This document shows, in pieces, positions 12,672-24,510 of a stretch of DNA of 64,000 nucleotides (positions are counted from its first letter, which is position 1; each line of letters begins with the position of its first letter). This DNA is from Endomychus coccineus (taxonomy: Eukaryota > Arthropoda > Insecta > Coleoptera > Endomychidae). Location of the stretch: contig OY294068.1 in assembly GCA_958510875.1 (NCBI GenBank), positions 195,510,315 through 195,574,314 of the forward strand. Direction: 5' to 3'. The translations under genes and the position numbers were made by a program. The notes beneath the pieces were generated by a model that saw only the letters and a program-made list of their open reading frames with translations, had not been told where the DNA came from and made no database searches.

Positions 12672-12744
12672 ACCAAAGTGGTGTAATTGTTAAACACGTT
12701 GGATCAGACATCCAGAAATGCGGGTTCGAATCCCGCCTATGGTA
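12672..12744 (+). tRNA. tRNA-like sequence (probably a tRNA pseudogene or SINE head)
   Basis: The 73 nt fold as a tRNA. The acceptor stem is ACCAAAG/CTATGGT (6 of 7 pairs) with discriminator A. The D arm is GTGT/ACAC with a 9-nt loop. The anticodon stem is TTGGA/TCCAG with a 7-nt loop TCAGACA. The variable loop has 4 nt, and the T arm is GCGGG-TTCGAAT-CCCGC, which contains a good B box. Against function, position 33 is C instead of the near-universal U, the acceptor has a mismatch, and the D loop lacks the GG pair. The nominal anticodon (AGA) would mean serine, but serine tRNAs have a long variable arm. I therefore call it tRNA-like and assign no amino acid. Confidence 0.5.
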
Positions 12745-12840
12745 CAATGTTTTACGTTTATTCATCTTTATAATCTTATGTTAAATTATTTTAGTTATCT
12801 TCATAATTCAGGAAACTTAGTTCTATATCTCATAATACTT

Positions 12841-12878
12841 GCACGAAATTGTGGCCAACTAGGCAAAGGAACCTTAAA
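12841..12878 (+). repeat. right copy of ~40-bp direct repeat
   Basis: Partner of 12387-12425. The pair could be a diverged long duplication around an inserted tRNA-derived element, or two copies of a dispersed repeat. The length is unusual for a target-site duplication. Confidence 0.6.
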
Positions 12879-12899
12879 CGTGGGAAACACAATTACGTC

Positions 12900-14285
12900 A
12901 GGTAATTTTCTTTAAATTTTTTTGTTATTCAATTTTCATGTTACAGTTTTGTCGTTTACAGTTACATGCCAAAGTTTATTTAGTTGATTAACACGCAAAA
13001 GTAACAAATAATTCCCAGCCGTGCAATATTAGTAAAATTCGTTGATAATATTTCAACATCCTATAAATAAATTATTGTACCTCGCCTTCCTTCCCATTGT
13101 TCGAAATTTTTCGTTCTTAATTTCTTAAGGTAATTAAACTTCTTTGCTACACTAGCTTTCAACATAATGCGCTCGAAATCGTAAGTTAAAAATCGCAGAT
13201 ATGTAACAGAGATATATAATCGAACATGCATAACTAAAATTTTATCTCTACTTATCTACGGCTTTTACCACAACAATCGACGGAGTGTTACATTAGCGAG
13301 AAATCCATTATTATCGGTAATGTTCGAATGAACACCTTTCATTGTTCAATCCACAGTGGTTGTGAAAACTCCTTTCTTTTAATGTATACATAAAGGATAT
13401 AACTACCTACTGTCACCTTCAACCAGAATAATGATGGAAGAATGATATGAAAATGATATGAGCCGTCAAATTCAAATACAATCACAGATCTCGTTCTGTG
13501 AATCCGAATCAGATTACATTTCAATTCTGTGAATCACTTGCCTACTTTGAACAAAAGCTCATATTCCTCTTCATCCTGATTCTTTATGTTTGTAAATGCC
13601 AAAGATAGATACGCAGCCATCTCAAATCGAAGTTATAGTTTCTATAATAACCGTGGATGAGAACCAATTGATTATGGGGTCATACGGAAATCCATTTTAA
13701 CTGAAGGTTTCAACGAACACCTCCCTGTTGTTCCGTAACTTGCATATTTCGTTGTTACAAAGTCGATTGAATGGGATGTAGCCACGATGATTTCGTGTTA
13801 GGGAGAGGATATCAGATTATAAAAATTGTACAATCGAATCGACCGTCGAACCAGAAAATATATAATATCGCCCGTAAGCAAACTAGAGTTTTGAATGATC
13901 ATGTAATTGGGTTGCACCTTTTTAGATCGTCTTCCGTTCGGATAGGTATTGCTAATGTTGCAATGAATACAAGGCGACATTTATTTGAATTCATAATGAG
14001 GTCTTCTGTAGGATTTCCTTCGAAGATAGATTAGAAATACAATTATATTGAAAATAATCCAACATTCCTTCTATTCAGTTACCGGTTTCTCATAGTTTAG
14101 TCACTAGTTGTACCCCTATAGCGGCTTGGACATTTCTTTTCTTCCGTAACTTCAGGGTATCAACTTCAAATATTAAGTTTATATATGTGATTTTACCCTT
14201 AATAAGGTGATAACGACCGCTGAATTTCAAATTTCAGTACTAAGTCAAGTATTGAGAGTTATACTAGTGATAAGAAATAATCCCT
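12900..14285. other. intergenic, no recognisable gene
   Basis: Only short open frames (13339-13524 minus, 13771-14034 plus, and its antisense) with no recognisable domain. No repeat structure stands out. Confidence 0.45.
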
Positions 14286-14290
14286 TTTCC

Positions 14291-14344
14291 ACTAAAAATA
14301 CTGTTAAAGTACTTTCGGCTACCAAGTGGCCACCATCAGAGTTA
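14291..14344 (-). ncRNA. degenerate hammerhead-ribozyme-like motif
   Basis: The minus strand reads CUGAUGG, then a stem II of the form GGCCAC-UUG-GUAGCC with one mismatch, then GAAA, then GUAC...GUAU as a possible helix III, with ACU/AGU available for helix I. The conserved A9 of CUGAUGA is G. It lies about 100 bp from a Penelope-like RT remnant, and such elements are known to carry hammerheads in their terminal repeats. Probably a decayed copy; cleavage is doubtful. Confidence 0.4.
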
Positions 14345-14439
14345 ACTAAATTATGAATCAAAATGTGCCATGTGATAGAAACTGCACAGAATACGGGATC
14401 CTCACATTTTTTATGTACGGAGCAGAATTATTTCACTTA

Positions 14440-14990
14440 TAACAAAATTACTATAAACAAAAAAGCGGATGTGCAATAGGCAATCCACCTTCTCCTTTTT
14501 TGGCCAATATTTTTCTAAGCGAGATTGAAACCTCCCTAAAATCAAAATTGAGTTTCCAAGAGTTTGGTATAGATATGTTGAGGACATTTTCGCGATTACA
14601 AGTAAAGCTTTTGATTTCCATGGCTTTTTGAACACGCTTAATGGCGAATTTGATTCACTTAGATTCACTGCCGAAATAGAAACAGATAATCAGCTTCCTT
14701 TCCTTGAAATTTACATTATAAAGGATGGTAATCACTTTGAATTTCGACATATACAGAAAACCCACTATAACCCTGCAGATTCAGTTACACCATTTAGATA
14801 TAAAATAACTCCGTTTAATAGTCTAGTTCATACATTATCTATTTTCCAATTTTTACTATACGTACTAAAGTTTTACCGATGAAAATTTCGCCAAATTCAT
14901 AAAATTCCCTACAACGTTGAACCATTTGAAATGTTTTCACATTCGAAAATTTGCATGTAACAGTCTTTATCCATTATCGTACGACAATAG
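14440..14990 (+). pseudogene. Penelope-like element reverse transcriptase fragment
   Basis: The frames give 'AIGNPPSPFLANIFLSEIE' then, after a frameshift, 'FPRVWYRYVEDIFAIT', 'FLNTLNGEFDSLRFTAEIE' and 'DNQLPFLEIYIIKDGN'. This is the catalytic core and following block of Penelope-like RTs, normally RYVDDIF; here the second catalytic Asp is Glu (VED). The part after 'THNP' decays into other frames up to about 14990 ('SLYPLSYDNS'). No GIY-YIG domain follows. A hammerhead-like motif sits just upstream in opposite orientation (14291-14344). Non-functional. Confidence 0.82.
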
Positions 14991-16135
14991 CATACAATTC
15001 AAATTTATGGAAATTTCAATGGAATGGTTATGAATATTATTATTCTTTTACGCAACCGACTTAACCTTTACACTTTAACGATTCAATTATTCCGAATAAC
15101 GATCTTGATACATGTCTTTGCCTCTTTGCATTGTATTGTTCATTTGTTTTTTATTATTACACCGAATTTCGACTGGGGTTATATCACGGAGTATGGACAA
15201 ATATTTATTCAGGTATTCCGCTAATCGTGTGTTTACGTATCCAAAATAACGAGTAATGCAAGATGAGGAGGAAGTTATTTCATTTTTATGGGTGCAGGCT
15301 TATGAAAAATGTTCAGTAATGTATTTAAATTACATATGTAAGCGTGTCGTAACAACGTGTTTATTATTTTTAACTTATGTTTATGTATAAAGCATGTGTT
15401 TCTATCGTACAATTAGTTTTATATAACACGAAATTTTCAGAGGTGAAGCATTACGAGTTGTTTTTCATAAATATCGTTTACATAATCAGAAAAATGTGCC
15501 CATACACGATACACGTAGAAGTGTGTATTAAATGAAACGCCCGCAATCATAAAAAATACCCCCGCCGTTTCTTTGGAATGCTTGAGAACTTTGAATCAAT
15601 GCGTGAATAATTCTTTCTTCGGGGCATCTACCTCTTGGTAGATGATATCGAAAGTTCATTTGAATTGACAACATACCTATTCCCCAACTCTAGGTTCCAT
15701 ATCTTTATGTGATATAAAATACTTTTGCTATCAGGTGATCTATCCAAATCATTGACATGGAGATTTACATCAACCTCACTTTCATGGAACCAAAGTTAAT
15801 AATTTAATGTGAACCATACCACGTTGTAGTTTGATCCCAATCATTGATTAGCCAGAACAAACGTGAAAAATATCATTGACACTTACCCTTTTATTTCACA
15901 CTTAAGATTAAACACACTGGATGGGTATACGCTTGTAATAATCAGAAAAACTGGTACTGAACAACAACTATAAAATTTAACAAAAAAATGACAATTATAT
16001 TAATAATAATAAAACAATGATTATGACAATTGATAATGAAAGAATATTATAATTAACTTCATTACTAATAAGAATAAAAAATAAGATCAAAATCTAAACT
16101 CAAATAAAGCAAACCTAGATAATATTTAAAAAAAA
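14991..16135. other. intergenic, no recognisable gene
   Basis: AT-rich. A 66-codon open frame (15024-15224) is hydrophobic but unrecognised. A/T-rich low-complexity sequence lies at about 15960-16135. Confidence 0.4.
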
Positions 16136-16139
16136 ATCC

Positions 16140-17640
16140 AGTCACATGAGAAGATAAGTTGCTACAAGAGACAAATTATTGATGAAGGGTTCTAGCGATG
16201 AAAAAGAATAATGATTCAGAAATAAAGTGAAGCTACCTCGATTCAATATGAGCATCATACTTATTGGGAAATGAATAACTACTATTTTTCCTGAATGTCT
16301 TAAAATTTCCAAAGTCATTCCATTATACAAAAAGGGAGATGTTAACCAAGCCGAAAATTATCGACCCATCTCACTTCTTCCCGTTTTTTCGAAAGTTCTT
16401 GAAAAGGTTATGTGCTCTCAAATGCTAGAATTTTTTGAATCCAAACTACTTCTTTCGAGTTTCCAATTTGGGTTCAGAAAAAACAAAAGTACAATCGACG
16501 CCATTCTGCATTTCATTCAATCGACTTTATATTGCTTCGAGAAAGGACTTCATTCATTGTCACTTTTTCTAGATCTGACGAAGGCTTTACCTGTGTCTCC
16601 CGCCCGATTCTGCTGGGCAAGCTGAGGGAGTATGGTTTCAGTGAAAACAGTCTTCAGCTCATTATATCGTATTTGTCAAACCGTTTTATGACTGTTTTTG
16701 CGGGCGGTGGGTATTCGGAGAGGTCATTGATTGAGGTAGGGGTTCCCCAGGGTTAGATTTTGGGACCCTTATTGTTTCTCGTGTTTATTAATGATCTCCC
16801 CGATTAACTACCGGGTGCGATTATTGAACTCTTCGCAGATGACAATACCATCACTGTTTCCCATGCTGATTCTGATTGCGTAGTGGCTTTGGGTGAGGAG
16901 GTAGAGTCGAGAGCCCTCGAGTCGTGTTCTGCTGATAAACTGGCCATTAATCAAGGTTAAACTGTAAAACTTTTATTTACCTTAAAAACCATACTTTTAA
17001 TCAAGATAAAAATGTTCACACCAAGTTTCTGGGTCTTTTTGTGGATGTTTCTCTGTCCTGGAAGATGCATGTCGATCAGCTAGCTGGGAAACTTAAAAGA
17101 AACCTTTTTGTCTCAAGAAACCTGTCAAATTCACTATCCACTCACGTATTACGTTCTACCTACTTCGCAAGTTTGGAATCGCATGTTAGATATGGTCTAA
17201 TCTTATGGGGTAACTGCTCCGAAGCTGATAGAATTTTCAGTCTTCAAAGACAAGGTATCAGAATCCTAGGAGATAAACGCTATCGTGAATGTGTCAAAAG
17301 TACATACAAAGATTAAAAAATTTTAACCTTTCCAAGTCTGTTCATTCTAGAATGTCTCTTATATGCGCACCATGCTTTTCTTGCTGGTGATGTTGTATTA
17401 AATTCTGACGTCCACGACCACGATATTCATGGTGAAATGGATGTTCATACCCAATTTCATCGGCTGAGCAAGTCAAAAACTGGTCATAATGTACTATGTT
17501 TCAAATTTTTTAATAAATGTCCTTTTTATATCAGAAATATGAATCAGAAAAGATTTAAAATCACCATCAAAAATTTTCTAATGATTAACGCCTTCTATTC
17601 AATTCAAGAATTTCTAGATCTTAAAATTGTCTCAATGTAA
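16140..17640 (+). pseudogene. CR1/jockey-like non-LTR reverse transcriptase, degenerate
   Basis: From about 16280 the frames read 'KVIPLYKKGDVNQAENYRPI' 'SLLPVFSKVLEKVM', then 'FQFGFRKNKSTIDAI' (finger and palm), 'LFLDLTKA', 'VGVPQG*ILGPLLFLVFIND' and 'ELFADDNTI', with the catalytic FADD intact. The thumb follows: 'VDVSLSWKMHVDQLAGKL' ... 'LILWGNCSEADRIFSLQRQG'. The C-terminal tail, 'HRLSKSKTGHNVLCFKFFNK', ends at 17640. There is no RNase H domain. At least three frameshifts and several stops are present. The element is 5' truncated, with no endonuclease seen upstream. The ATT tract at 17779-17843 is probably its 3' tail. The RT at 63085-64000 is closely related. Confidence 0.9.
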
Positions 17641-17778
17641 ATTTTTATAATTTGAATTTTCATATACCTACTGTTAAATTTTGAATATGTATTTGTTAAT
17701 TGAAGTTAATTTTAGTGCTATCTACATTTCCTAAATACTCTGACCTGTGCAAAAACTATGTTATTTGGCATCAATAAA

Positions 17779-17797
17779 TATTATTATTATTATTATA

Positions 17798-17843
<46 letters not shown>
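17779..17843 (+). repeat. (ATT)n microsatellite, likely retrotransposon 3' tail
   Basis: About 65 bp of near-perfect ATT repeats, 140 bp downstream of the end of the non-LTR coding remnant and just after an AATAAA (17772-17777). Several non-LTR clades end in short tandem repeats of this kind. Confidence 0.8.
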
Positions 17844-17845
<2 letters not shown>

Positions 17846-19645
17846 CTTCACAAGATCCTGGATCTGCTACTGGTTTTTGATATGAAAAACAACAGCAAGT
17901 ATAAACAAGTTTGACGGTTTTTTGTTCAATGGCTCACAATTCTACGTTCATTGATGATATAGATGAGATTTCTTCATCATGAAGATTACTTAGATTATTC
18001 AACATACATCACTGCAAGATACATCGACTTAAAACTGGAACCACATGCTTAATTCGAACCCAGATCTTGTAATTTTAAAACGATTGAATTTCTTCTGGAA
18101 GTGGTTGATTGGAATTTGAAATTATCATTATATGAAAGAAGTAACCCATAAAATAGTCAAACAGACTGGAATGCTTCCAGAAGCAAACATTCAACTAATA
18201 AAAACAGCAGCACTATGTTGATTTCACATTAATCAGTCATTAGAAACACGTCGCTCCTTGTTGTTACTTGCATCGCTCGTGACATTTTGAGGTTAGGAAT
18301 AATCAACCTAATGCTGCACCGAGTAATTATTCAAATGATGTTCGAACTGGGCGAGAAGGTTTTGAACATTTTAAAGAGTAAATAGTTGATACAAATCTCC
18401 TATAAAACGTTCCTGCTATCCCTTCAATTTAAATAAATAAATATTTCAAAATTCTTCACATTTTCCTTTTCTACACACCCTCACACACATATATCTCATT
18501 CATAATTCAGACTTTAAGCATAAAGTTCAACTTATAAATTATTCAGTAATAATAGTAGGGGTTGGTTGACATATATAAATTTGAAGCCGACAATTGTGAT
18601 TGGTTTATTATGTGGAAAACGTACATATGCTATTTAGGTAGCGTCACATCTGTCATAGGAAAACTATTATATCAACACAGCATACGCGGGAATTCTCGAT
18701 TTGCGACTAACAAATTTAACTATCCGATTTATACATCACTGTCTACGATAAACGTGCTTCAATCCATTTAAATGACACCAGTTCCAAATGTCATATAAAT
18801 CTTGAAATTGTTATTTGACGTTTCAAATTACTATTCAAACATATCTTCACATGGGTAGCACAATACATTAGGTCAGTTGGGTCAGGACTAAAGTCGACTA
18901 AAATAGGAAGTGCTTGATGATTGTTTTTTTTACATTCATGTATATTTTCAGATAGATAGTGTCACTAGATTAGTTAGGAAAATGTAAAATGAAACTCTTA
19001 TTCGAATGGCAGAACATTTGAATTTTCTTATTACCTGAAACAGGATAAGAAATTTAGTTTAAAATTACAATTATCTATGCATTTGAAAGTATCCGAAATT
19101 TACCTTGTAGGTACTCACATTTAAGTAGTATAGATAGAAAACCAAATGATAATAATAATCAATAGAAACGAATATTTAATATTTGTATACTTCAAATTTA
19201 ATTGAACGGAACGTTTCCTGCGAAACTATTAATAATTTTCACCTAATATTCGTATAGCCAGAGGCTACCTCTATCACCACCTTCACGAAATTATGTACTA
19301 ATTGAGATATTACTTAATGTTAACCATTCATAATCGTCGACATTCGTCAGTTCGCCAAAATCAGCGTGTATTGTGGGAGGAAGTGTTTATCTTTAATATC
19401 CTCTAATCGTAGTTTGGTAATAATCGTCGATACCTTGCATTCGGTTTATTTCGAAAATGAAATTATATCTGCCAATTGTGTAGGATTTACTTAATCGCCA
19501 GATGATTATATAGCCTAGCATTAGGATGGCCTCAATTAATCAATACGTACAAGAATATTCATCGGTCTAACAATATCCGTAATTGGAAACTAAGGTCATT
19601 ATGAAGCGATTGGCTCATTACTTGCCTCAAAGACGGCATTAAGAA
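17844..19645. other. intergenic, no recognisable gene
   Basis: No recognisable coding sequence, RNA or repeat. The short open frame at 18562-18771 is unremarkable. Confidence 0.45.
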
Positions 19646-19649
19646 TCTA

Positions 19650-20671
19650 TTAAAAATAATGATATCGATATGAATATAGCAAGCGTAGACCACATGATGT
19701 GTATCGTTCCTACCAATCGGGCAAATCTAAAGAGACCGCATTGGCACAGCTGATAGATGAAACACAGCATGCCATGGAGAGTAGAGAAACTATAGTTTGC
19801 CCCCTTCCGATATAGAAGGGGCTTTTGACAATACAATCACATGAAGCAGTCAAACGAGCACTAGAAGACAGAGGAGTAGATTGAACGACAACTAGGTGGT
19901 TGTTGCAGCTGCTCTCTACCAAAATAGCAGACTGACTCTTCTACGATCTGACCGACCTCGGCATACCCGCAAGAGGTATGTTCGCCCTCTGCGACATGGT
20001 TCGAACAGACCTTGAATACACTAAAGAATGGTGCCAATCGATGGAACTTGACATCAACCCCACCAAAATAATCCTAGTTGCCTTTACAAAGGAAGTGAGC
20101 CTTGAACTCAAAACCATATCTGAGAATTACACTAGATAAAAATTCTTCTGGAACTAGTATGACTTGAACCCTCTTGCGAGGTGAGCGTCAGCACAATACT
20201 GGGAGAACTGAAGAAAAAGTAGACAACAAAAGACCCGATCACTGTATAGGACTACAAGGACTGAGGTAAGCAAAGATACTTCAGGAGAAATGTTACCAGG
20301 AGACCTAACGACTGCATAAAGCTAAGAAAAAATTAACTCAGAATACTAAAAGGACACTGAAAGGCCCAAAGAATTAGTAAAAGAATGAGAGTACAGGTTC
20401 TGTAAAGAGAAAGATAAAACCTCTATCCACACCTTCGCAGAATGCACTACCTTGCAAAACCCAAGGACATGACACCTTGGAGCGTATCAAATAGGAAAGG
20501 AAAATTCACCTAATGTGAAGCCATCCGACATCCTGAACTTCTCTAAAGCTACAGGGTTGGAGGAAGCTATAGCCGCTGAGATATCCTGAATGGCGTAGCA
20601 GCAGAAGGGGACATAAAAGATTTATTAGGTCGCAGTGTGCCAATATCCCAAACGCAATACAATACAATACA
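19650..20671 (+). pseudogene. RNase H-type non-LTR retrotransposon, heavily decayed with internal deletions
   Basis: Plus-strand frames contain 'KETALAQLIDETQHAMES' (RT fingers), then a degenerate palm ('GAFDN' then 'KAVKRALEDRGVD'). 'SMELDINPTKIILVAFTK' follows the lost catalytic YADD. After a gap comes the C-terminal Cys/His tail, 'CRFCKEKDKTSIHTFAECTT'. The RNase H domain is deleted. The 3' end is marked by a short (AATAC)n array at 20655-20671, a tail typical of target-primed elements. The family resembles the minus-strand element at 29627-31402. Confidence 0.72.
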
Positions 20672-20879
20672 TATGGGCCTAGCTAAGCTTCTGGAATATT
20701 TCTGCTGTTATTCAGTGATGAGGAGAACTGTATGAAATTACGGACGTTTTCTACTGAAGATAACAAGTTGAATGCTGCTGTACATATTCAGTTTCTGCAT
20801 ATGTTCAATTAATGATAGGAGAGGTAGCGTGTAGCATGTTTCTAAAACATCAGAAGTCAAGTTTCCAACAGATATTTAC

Positions 20880-21095
20880 TATTTTATGTCCTCTGTGACT
20901 AATGCAACCAAAACCCGAGATTGAGAATTCTCCAGGAAGACGGATCCCACAGTCCCTAATATGATGATGTCAGGTACAACTATGTGAGGTAAATTGCGAA
21001 AACCCTTCATCAAAAACTTTTTCTAATTCATGCGAAGAGCTACTTCAGATCCCAGCATCTCCTCATATGCTACAACATAGTACATAGTTGTTGTA
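20880..21095 (+). pseudogene. fragment of jockey-like RT family (same family as 28775-29626)
   Basis: Nucleotide similarity to 29130-29370: both share 'cctaatatgatgatgtcagg', 'tacaa', 'tgtgaggt', 'attgcgaaaacc', 'atgc(g/t)aagagct' and 'atcccagca'. In the fuller copy this region encodes the thumb segment after the active site. No frame is intact here. Confidence 0.7.
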
Positions 21096-22185
21096 TGTCA
21101 ATAGCTCCACGAGAAATCTCCAGAGGGTGCTGTACCTTCATGATTGTGATCTAACGAATTCACACGAAACTTTCTATATTTCTTGTAGAAAAAGTTTGAC
21201 ATAATCAGTCACTAGCCCCACATGAACTATCCAGGTGGCGCTCGCACGTGTAGTGACGATTATTTTGCAGAAATGTCATTATTTTCCCAGATTATGATAA
21301 TTCATTAGAAATTTCTATATCTACGCAAATTCCTTCTGTTATCCTGAGACATCTGTGAACCATTCAATGACCTTTCTGTTGAGTCGAGATGGTGTATTTT
21401 GCTCAGATACAACAACAGTTTTGTGTTATATTCTTTCACAAAGCTATACTTTTGTATCGTTCTATCTTGAGGCATGTTCCAGTTTTGCTGATTCTCGCCC
21501 AGGGATCGGCACATGCTTTTGCTGAGTCCTCTCCGGTTAGACTACATTATAATCATAACTATCATACCACATAAATTACATTGCAAAGCTTGCGGATACA
21601 ACATACGAAAATGTAACATTCTCTTGATCGTGGAAGCTGAGCAATTTGAAATATCGATGATGACGTTTTTGATAATCAGAAAAGAAAAAATGATCAATCC
21701 GTACATCGAGTAAATGAAACAAAGTTACTTTCCATGAGAAATAGTAAATCTTATAGTGACCTACATTGTTATATCTAATTATTAAAGGGTAACCTTTATG
21801 TAACCTAGGAGCATTTACGTGGGCGTGGACATAATTGAGGACGTCGTTAACGATCGGCTAGATAAGCAAGGAAACACGCAATTAGTACACTATCGAAATA
21901 ACAAATGTTGGATACGAATTTTGCTGAAATGGGTGATGCGAACTTACGATTAATTCATTTACTCCTCAGAAGTAGTTGCTTTTGTAACGATCGCAACTCC
22001 TCCATATCTCAATAAAAATCGAAAAATTCATTGTACTCCGATGAAACTTGGATTTTAAACGTCTTGAGAAAGTGAAGCTACGGTTAGAGTTACAACAAAC
22101 ATTGTTCTCTAAGATAAAATAGCTCGAACGTAAAATATGTAATAGGAAGTTCGTGTAAGTTTTCTATGGGAAGATGAACAATGAA
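21096..22185. other. intergenic, no recognisable gene
   Basis: Short open frames near 21305-21713 on both strands match nothing recognisable. No repeat or RNA structure was noted. Confidence 0.4.
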
Positions 22186-22189
22186 AAAT

Positions 22190-22560
22190 TTAAATTCAAG
22201 AAGAAAAGAAATATATTACTGTAACTTATTCTGGAAAAATCAATGAAAAAATTCAGAACATTCTGAAACATCGCGACTTAAATGTTGCATCTATGTATCA
22301 TGAATGCGATTTCTTTTATATAGGCCAAACACGACGCTCATTTTCAGATGTAATGAACATAAGAGATGATTTTCAAATAAATCCACACTTGCAGTTCATT
22401 TTTTTGATAAAAACTATTCCTTGTCATGTAGCTCATGAAGGCTCGAAACTATACTTGCTGAAATCTTTAGAAATTCACAAATACGAAAACAATATTCTAC
22501 TTCCTGATGATTAAACAGAGCTAATTCATTCGCCAATATATAAAGCTACTCAATGTATCT
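22190..22560 (+). pseudogene. Penelope-like element GIY-YIG endonuclease fragment
   Basis: The plus-strand frame gives 'GKINEKIQNILKHRDLNVA', then 'YHECDFFYIGQTRRSF', then 'NLLKSLEIHKYENNIL'-type sequence ('LYLLKSLEIHKYENNILLPD'). This is the connector and GIY-YIG endonuclease of Penelope-like elements. The GIY half of the motif is replaced by 'MYHECDFF'. YIGQT with the following Arg, and the Glu of 'SLEIHK', are retained. No RT part is adjacent, so this is a 3' fragment with at least one frameshift. Confidence 0.75.
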
Positions 22561-23815
22561 ATTTCACAGCTTATTCTCCTGATTAGCTTATATAGGTAAT
22601 ATAAAACTTTCATCTCAAGGGCGGATCCAGAAAATGTCCAAGGGGTCATTTTTCCTTAGGTATTCGATACTTTCTTTGTGATATTAGTACATCTACATCA
22701 CCTCTGTCTCTACTAAATTATTACTAACTATAGTTCTGTGGGTTCGATCAAGCCTAATGTAATGTAAATTCTATGTAAAGTAAACTTTCTAACCTTAATA
22801 ACCATAATGATGTGAAATGTACATAAATTTTGAAGTATTCGACTTCTCAGATTAACGTAAGTCTTACAAAAATTGTGAATAACTCTGGTTATTCAGAGTT
22901 TTGCCAGAGTGAAGGAGTTTTTCACCAATCCTATTCCTTCCGATTAATATGACAACAATGGGTCTGGAAAAAAGAGCTCACTACCTAAACATCTCCAGAT
23001 AGTTAACATTAACATTTATCATGAAGCTTGCATTCGTTTTCCGTCCCATATTGGTTATTCAACTTGACAGGTTTATGATTTCCTTCAGAACTATGAACTT
23101 TTGTGAACTCATCCAAACCATCTTGACCATATCGGCTATGGGATTATACCACCCTCCTTGAAGCGGTTGTGAACTGATTTGTCTTTATTTTAGAAATTCA
23201 TTTACTATTTCTCACGCTTATATTTGTTATTGATACTAAACATGAAACATGGATACAACAAACAACCCTTACATGTTCTTGTTACTTTGATTAGAGGTAT
23301 TTGAATTTTACAAGAAATTTTAATTCTCTAAAATTGATTTTGTTTTGATTATTGGAAATGACCTGTACTAAAGCCTTATTACAGTGTTTAATTTTAGAAT
23401 TTGAGTCGATGAAGTGTTTTCATACCATTCCTCTTCATGTACATTTAAAAAAAATTGTATCCATGGTTTCCCAAAAACTGAAACGTACTGTATCATTAAA
23501 TGGATGAATCAATCAAGGAGATAAATCTTCTTTGAGTTGAGTAGATCCTCTCTGTTTGTTAGCTTATTTCGCTGGCGAAAGATCTTCAATAATGCACCGA
23601 ATAGGTGTCCAAATAACAGTTCATCTATACATTATATATAGAAGTGATTTCCAAGAACTAAGTAACACATTCTTTCAGCTTTTTTTTTGCGTAGAGGAGG
23701 GGAAATCTTGTGAAGAAGCCTCGGGAGCCCATGCCTCTGGGTGTACCTGATTCTCACCCACTAAAATCCTCCCCCGTGAGGTTCTCCTTCCCAGAGGAAG
23801 CCTCACTGTACTGCG
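22561..23815. other. intergenic, no recognisable gene
   Basis: No protein recognised. The segment 23690-23815 is less AT-rich ('ctgggtgtacctgattctca', 'ctccttcccagagg'). It probably belongs to the 3' untranslated end of the minus-strand retroelement that follows, since similar G/C-rich sequence ends the related copy at 44820-44985. Confidence 0.45.
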
Positions 23816-23819
23816 GTCA

Positions 23820-24510
23820 TCAGTGTCCTATTGTCTCCTCACATATTGATATTTCCTCATCAGTCCGGTGTACTCTATGAAATTCAGTAGCCTGATGTAG
23901 GAGATACTTTTGATTTCCTCGGGTGTAGTTTTATCGCCTCCAAGGTATGTTCGACAACTAGCCCAGCATGCCGTGCACTGAGACAGCACATGCATGGGTA
24001 TCTCTTCTTCCACATCGCAGTTCTTGCATGTGAGCTGATCTACCAGACCCATTGTGCAGAGATGCAACAAGATTCCGTATTTCTTGTTTGCTGAATGTCA
24101 GTAGATTTTTCACTCGTTGCTGCTGGAGATCTCCCATTAGTCGCTTGGTGTGCGACATACGGGGCAGTCCCCTTCAGTATGCACGATGCTCTGTCTCGAA
24201 CCATTTTTGGATTACAAATTTTGCTGTGGCATGAGCAATGCCACTGGTCCAAACAGGAGTTGTTCTGCCCTCGCTTTATAGAGTGCGACGATCCTTCGCG
24301 TCTGGTATCTTTGAACTCCCATACGAGTGCCCCTCCATTGGAGTCCTTCACTAGTGCCGTCAGCTCTTTCACACAATCGAATACACATTGTGAGGTGATT
24401 GTGTATGACTTCAGTGCCTTAAGCACTGTTAGGCTGCTCGCCATTAGTTTAGATCCATATTTTATTACTAGAAAATTTACGGTCGATTCCCATTGTAAGG
24501 GTAACAATTA
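23820..24510 (-). pseudogene. RNase H-type non-LTR retrotransposon, 3' end
   Basis: On the minus strand from 24507: 'SSLTVLKALKSYTI', with the usual catalytic Asp of the DSxxALKAL motif changed to Ser. Next come 'VKELTALVKDSN', degraded VPGH sequence, 'GTAPYVAH', a frameshift, 'TKRLMGDLQQQRVKNLL', 'FSKQEIRNLVASLH', and the Cys/His tail, 'GLVDQLTCKNC' ... 'HVLSQC', ending near 23828. The plus-strand copy at 44420-44985 is the same family: both contain the 'accaagcgactaatgg' or 'ccaagcgactaatggt' segment and the QLQQQ-type helix. The RT part is absent. Confidence 0.82.
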
